Origin: CAZNNH01 sp964574335
GTDB taxonomy: Bacteria; Acidobacteriota; Vicinamibacteria; Fen-336
Assembly: GCA_964574335.1 (NCBI GenBank)
Contig: CAZNNH010000248.1
Span: forward strand, 1 to 6,958
Length of the DNA stretch: 6,958 nucleotides
Direction of reading: 5' to 3'
Below the pieces are notes generated by a model, which had not been told where the DNA came from, did not search any database, and worked only from the letters and a program-made list of their open reading frames with translations. Shown piece after piece: positions 5,255-6,958 of the stretch. The position numbers were made by a program, and so were the translations under genes. Numbering within the stretch: position 1 is the first letter of the stretch; each line of letters begins with the position of its first letter.

Positions 5255-5893
5255 ATGGCAGATCAAAACGCCCTCACCAAGCTTCCGTTGGCCGGGCAGC
5301 TCCTGGTCGCCCTCCTGGTGGCGGCCCTCATCGTCGGCGGGTTCTGGTGGTTCTACTGGAGCCCGAAGCAGGTGGAGGAGCAGCAGAAGACCGCCCAGCT
5401 CGAGACGCTGCGGAAGGATATCCAGCAGCTCGAGATCACCGCCAGCAAGCTCCAAGCCTTCACCCAGAAGCTCGCCGACCTGGAGCGGCAGCTCGATCAG
5501 CTCAAGCAGATCCTGCCAGCCGCCAAGGAGATGCCCAACCTGATCCGCCGCGTTCAGGCGCTGGCCTCCGAGTCCTCGCTGAAGATCACCACCTTCACCC
5601 CGGGCCGACAGGTGCGCAAGGAGTTCAGCTCGGCGCCGCCACCCGCCCCCGGTCGTCCCGCCGCGGCCCCCCCGGGCCCGCAGGACTACTACGAAGAGTG
5701 GCCCATCAACATCGGCCTCGAGGGGACGTACCACAACCTCGGGCTGTTCTTCGACAAGGTCGCCTTGCTCCAGCGGCTGGTCAACGTCGGCGACGTCTCG
5801 ATCAAGGCGAACGCGAAACAGACCATCACCTCGACCATCACGGTCTCGGCGGTGGCCACCACCTACGTCTACGTGGAAGGCTCTGCCCGATGA
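5255..5893 (+). CDS. pilO: Type IV pilus inner-membrane assembly protein PilO
   Basis: PilO is the PilN partner in the alignment complex that connects the inner membrane to PilP and the secretin. The 212-aa protein has a short cytoplasmic N-terminus, one membrane helix at about 15-35 ending in GGFWWFYWSP, a periplasmic coiled coil (38-86), then LPAAKEMPNLIRRVQALA (87-104), which is typical of PilO. The C-terminal ferredoxin-like domain contains the family signature GTYHNLGLFFDKV (157-169) and RLVNVGDVSI (174-183). A Pro/Ala-rich loop at about 126-142 sits just before the second half of that domain. The start ATG 5255 follows AGGGGA (5242-5247) at good spacing, 37 bases after pilN; the stop overlaps a possible pilP ATG at 5890. 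Confidence 0.95.
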   Translation: MADQNALTKLPLAGQLLVALLVAALIVGGFWWFYWSPKQVEEQQKTAQLETLRKDIQQLEITASKLQAFTQKLADLERQLDQLKQILPAAKEMPNLIRRVQALASESSLKITTFTPGRQVRKEFSSAPPPAPGRPAAAPPGPQDYYEEWPINIGLEGTYHNLGLFFDKVALLQRLVNVGDVSIKANAKQTITSTITVSAVATTYVYVEGSAR

Positions 5894-5904
5894 GGAGCAC
5901 GACC

Positions 5905-6411
5905 ATGCGCCTGAGGATGAGCGCCATCGCCCTGACCTGCGCGCTGGCGACGCCGGCCCTGGCCCAGCTTCCCGCGGAAACGGCACCCGCGCAGCCGGCA
6001 GCCGAGGAAGAGACGCAGGAGCAGGTGGCGCCCCCGCTGGACAAGCTGCGGGAGCGGACCGACGGCTATGCCTACAACCCGCAGGGCCGACGCGACCCCT
6101 TCATCAGCCTGAACCGCCGGATCGAAGGTGGCGAGAGGGGCGTCAGACCCCAGGGGATCGAGGGCTTCCTGATCCAGGAGCTGGCCCTCAAAGGCGTCGT
6201 GAAGACCGCCGAGGGCTACATCTCGATGCTCGAAGGACCCGACGCCAGGTCCTACTTCGTGAGGATCGGGCAGAAGGTCTATGACGGCGTCGTCATCGCC
6301 ATGGATGGCTCGTCGGTGACCTTCCGCCAAGACGTTACCGATCCTCTCTCGCCGGTCAGGACCCGCGAGATGAGGAAGGATCTGTATCCGTCCGAGGAGG
6401 CAACGCAATGA
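5905..6411 (+). CDS. pilP: Type IV pilus assembly protein PilP
   Basis: PilP is a periplasmic protein that bridges PilN/PilO and the N-domains of the secretin PilQ. With the start at 5905 it is 168 aa. It has a Sec signal peptide (about 1-20, ending TPALA before Q21), a Pro/Ala/Glu-rich linker (21-45), the signature YNPQGRRDPF (57-66), and a beta-sandwich domain from GIEGFLIQELALKGV (84-98) to SVTFRQ. Two starts are possible: ATG 5890, which overlaps the pilO stop as ATGA and adds five residues, and ATG 5905, preceded by GAGGAG (5892-5897) at seven bases. I prefer 5905 for its SD. Well-studied PilPs are lipoproteins, but the only cysteine in the signal region (C12, context ALTC) is not a good lipobox. 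Its stop overlaps the pilQ start. Confidence 0.92.
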   Translation: MRLRMSAIALTCALATPALAQLPAETAPAQPAAEEETQEQVAPPLDKLRERTDGYAYNPQGRRDPFISLNRRIEGGERGVRPQGIEGFLIQELALKGVVKTAEGYISMLEGPDARSYFVRIGQKVYDGVVIAMDGSSVTFRQDVTDPLSPVRTREMRKDLYPSEEATQ

Positions 6412-6958
6412 GAGGCACGCGCGTAACGCTCCTCCTGTTGGTCGCCGTCGCCCTGGCCCCCGCCCTGTGGGCTCAGGAGGAAGCACAGACGGCCATCTCC
6501 GACATCCGACAGGAAAGCAACGACCGTTCCACGCGCCTGATCGTGGAGTGCAACGGGCCGGTAGCCTACACCTACTACAGCCCCGACCCGCTGACCCTGG
6601 TCGTGGACATGCCGGAGGTCGACGCGTCGGCGCTGCCCGCGCGCATCGATGTCGGGACCCGGGAGGTGGAGTCGCTGCGGGTCACCAACATGGCTCGCGG
6701 CGATGGTCGTCCGCTGGCGCGCCTGGAGGTGCGCCTGGCCAGCCTGGCGCCCTTCCAGATCTACTCCAAGGACCGGAACCTGAACCTGGTCTTCGAGCGC
6801 CAGGTCGCCCGGCAGACACCAGAGGCCGCGGAGACCCTGACCGCCCAAGACCTGCCGGAGCCGCCGCCGCAGGGGCTGAGCCAGCCGCCCGCGAAGCCCG
6901 AGACGGTGACCCTCCGAGCCTCGCCCGGCCAGAGCTCCATCGAAGGGCCCCGGAAGCG
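6408..6958 (+). CDS. pilQ: Type IV pilus secretin PilQ, N-terminal part (cut by window edge)
   Basis: PilQ forms the outer-membrane channel through which the pilus leaves the cell. Only 183 complete codons lie in the window and the frame is open to the right edge. The ATG at 6408 overlaps the pilP TGA as ATGA and has GAGGAGG at 6394-6400, seven bases upstream. Residues 1-22 are a signal peptide with a leucine/valine/alanine core, ending WA before Q23. Residues about 29-130 form an AMIN domain, the peptidoglycan-binding module found at PilQ N-termini: TRLIVECNG (42-50), LTLVVDMPEV (62-71), VESLRVTN (87-94), ARLEVRL (104-110) and NLNLVFE (124-130). A Pro/Gln-rich linker follows (about 148-166). 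The secretin core, the N0/N1 domains and any second AMIN lie outside. The call rests on the AMIN domain plus position after pilP. Confidence 0.9.
   Translation, partial: MRGTRVTLLLLVAVALAPALWAQEEAQTAISDIRQESNDRSTRLIVECNGPVAYTYYSPDPLTLVVDMPEVDASALPARIDVGTREVESLRVTNMARGDGRPLARLEVRLASLAPFQIYSKDRNLNLVFERQVARQTPEAAETLTAQDLPEPPPQGLSQPPAKPETVTLRASPGQSSIEGPRK

Noticed and set aside
5347..5889. Possible long N-terminal extension of PilP through pilO
   Set aside because: The frame is open upstream, but that part is a shadow of pilO. The signal peptide and RBS place the PilP start at 5905 (or 5890).

Overview
The window is high-GC DNA whose long open frames show strong GC bias at third codon positions, which also explains the long antisense shadow frames. 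It comes from a Gram-negative (diderm) bacterium with type IV pili, because it encodes PilP and the start of the outer-membrane secretin PilQ. Gene order, GC content and protein character would fit an Acidobacteriota, Myxococcota, Methylomirabilota or related lineage. The sequence alone does not let me choose among them. All genes are on the + strand, and I see no mobile element, CRISPR array, tRNA or rRNA.

Left part (1-1041): a GC-rich non-coding stretch carries several inverted repeats and a probable leaderless promoter. It is followed by a SAM hydroxide adenosyltransferase (DUF62 / SAM hydrolase family), which splits S-adenosylmethionine into adenosine and methionine.

Middle (1042-3205): a 129-base spacer with hairpins leads to a two-gene acyl-CoA unit. 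The first gene is a crotonase-fold enoyl-CoA hydratase/isomerase that lacks one of the two usual catalytic glutamates. Seven bases later comes an FAD acyl-CoA dehydrogenase with glutaryl-CoA-dehydrogenase-like residues. Together they could dehydrogenate an acyl-CoA and then hydrate or isomerise the product. The junction between them is a perfect small hairpin in place of a clear Shine-Dalgarno.

Right part (3206-6958): a 300-base intergenic region holds a good sigma-70 promoter with an extended -10 and an AT-richer leader of about 125 nt. It drives pilM-pilN-pilO-pilP-pilQ, with pilQ running off the right edge. The genes are tightly packed, and the pilM/pilN and pilP/pilQ stop and start codons overlap as ATGA. 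PilM (cytoplasmic, actin-like) binds the N-terminus of PilN. PilN and PilO form the inner-membrane/periplasmic alignment scaffold, and PilP links this scaffold to PilQ.

The pilus operon is canonical and I did not find a convincing undescribed system. The points most worth a second look are the crotonase active site, the stop-codon hairpin between the two acyl-CoA genes, the probable leaderless start of the SAM hydrolase, the pilM leader with its inverted repeat beside the ribosome binding site, and a PilP that does not look like a lipoprotein.
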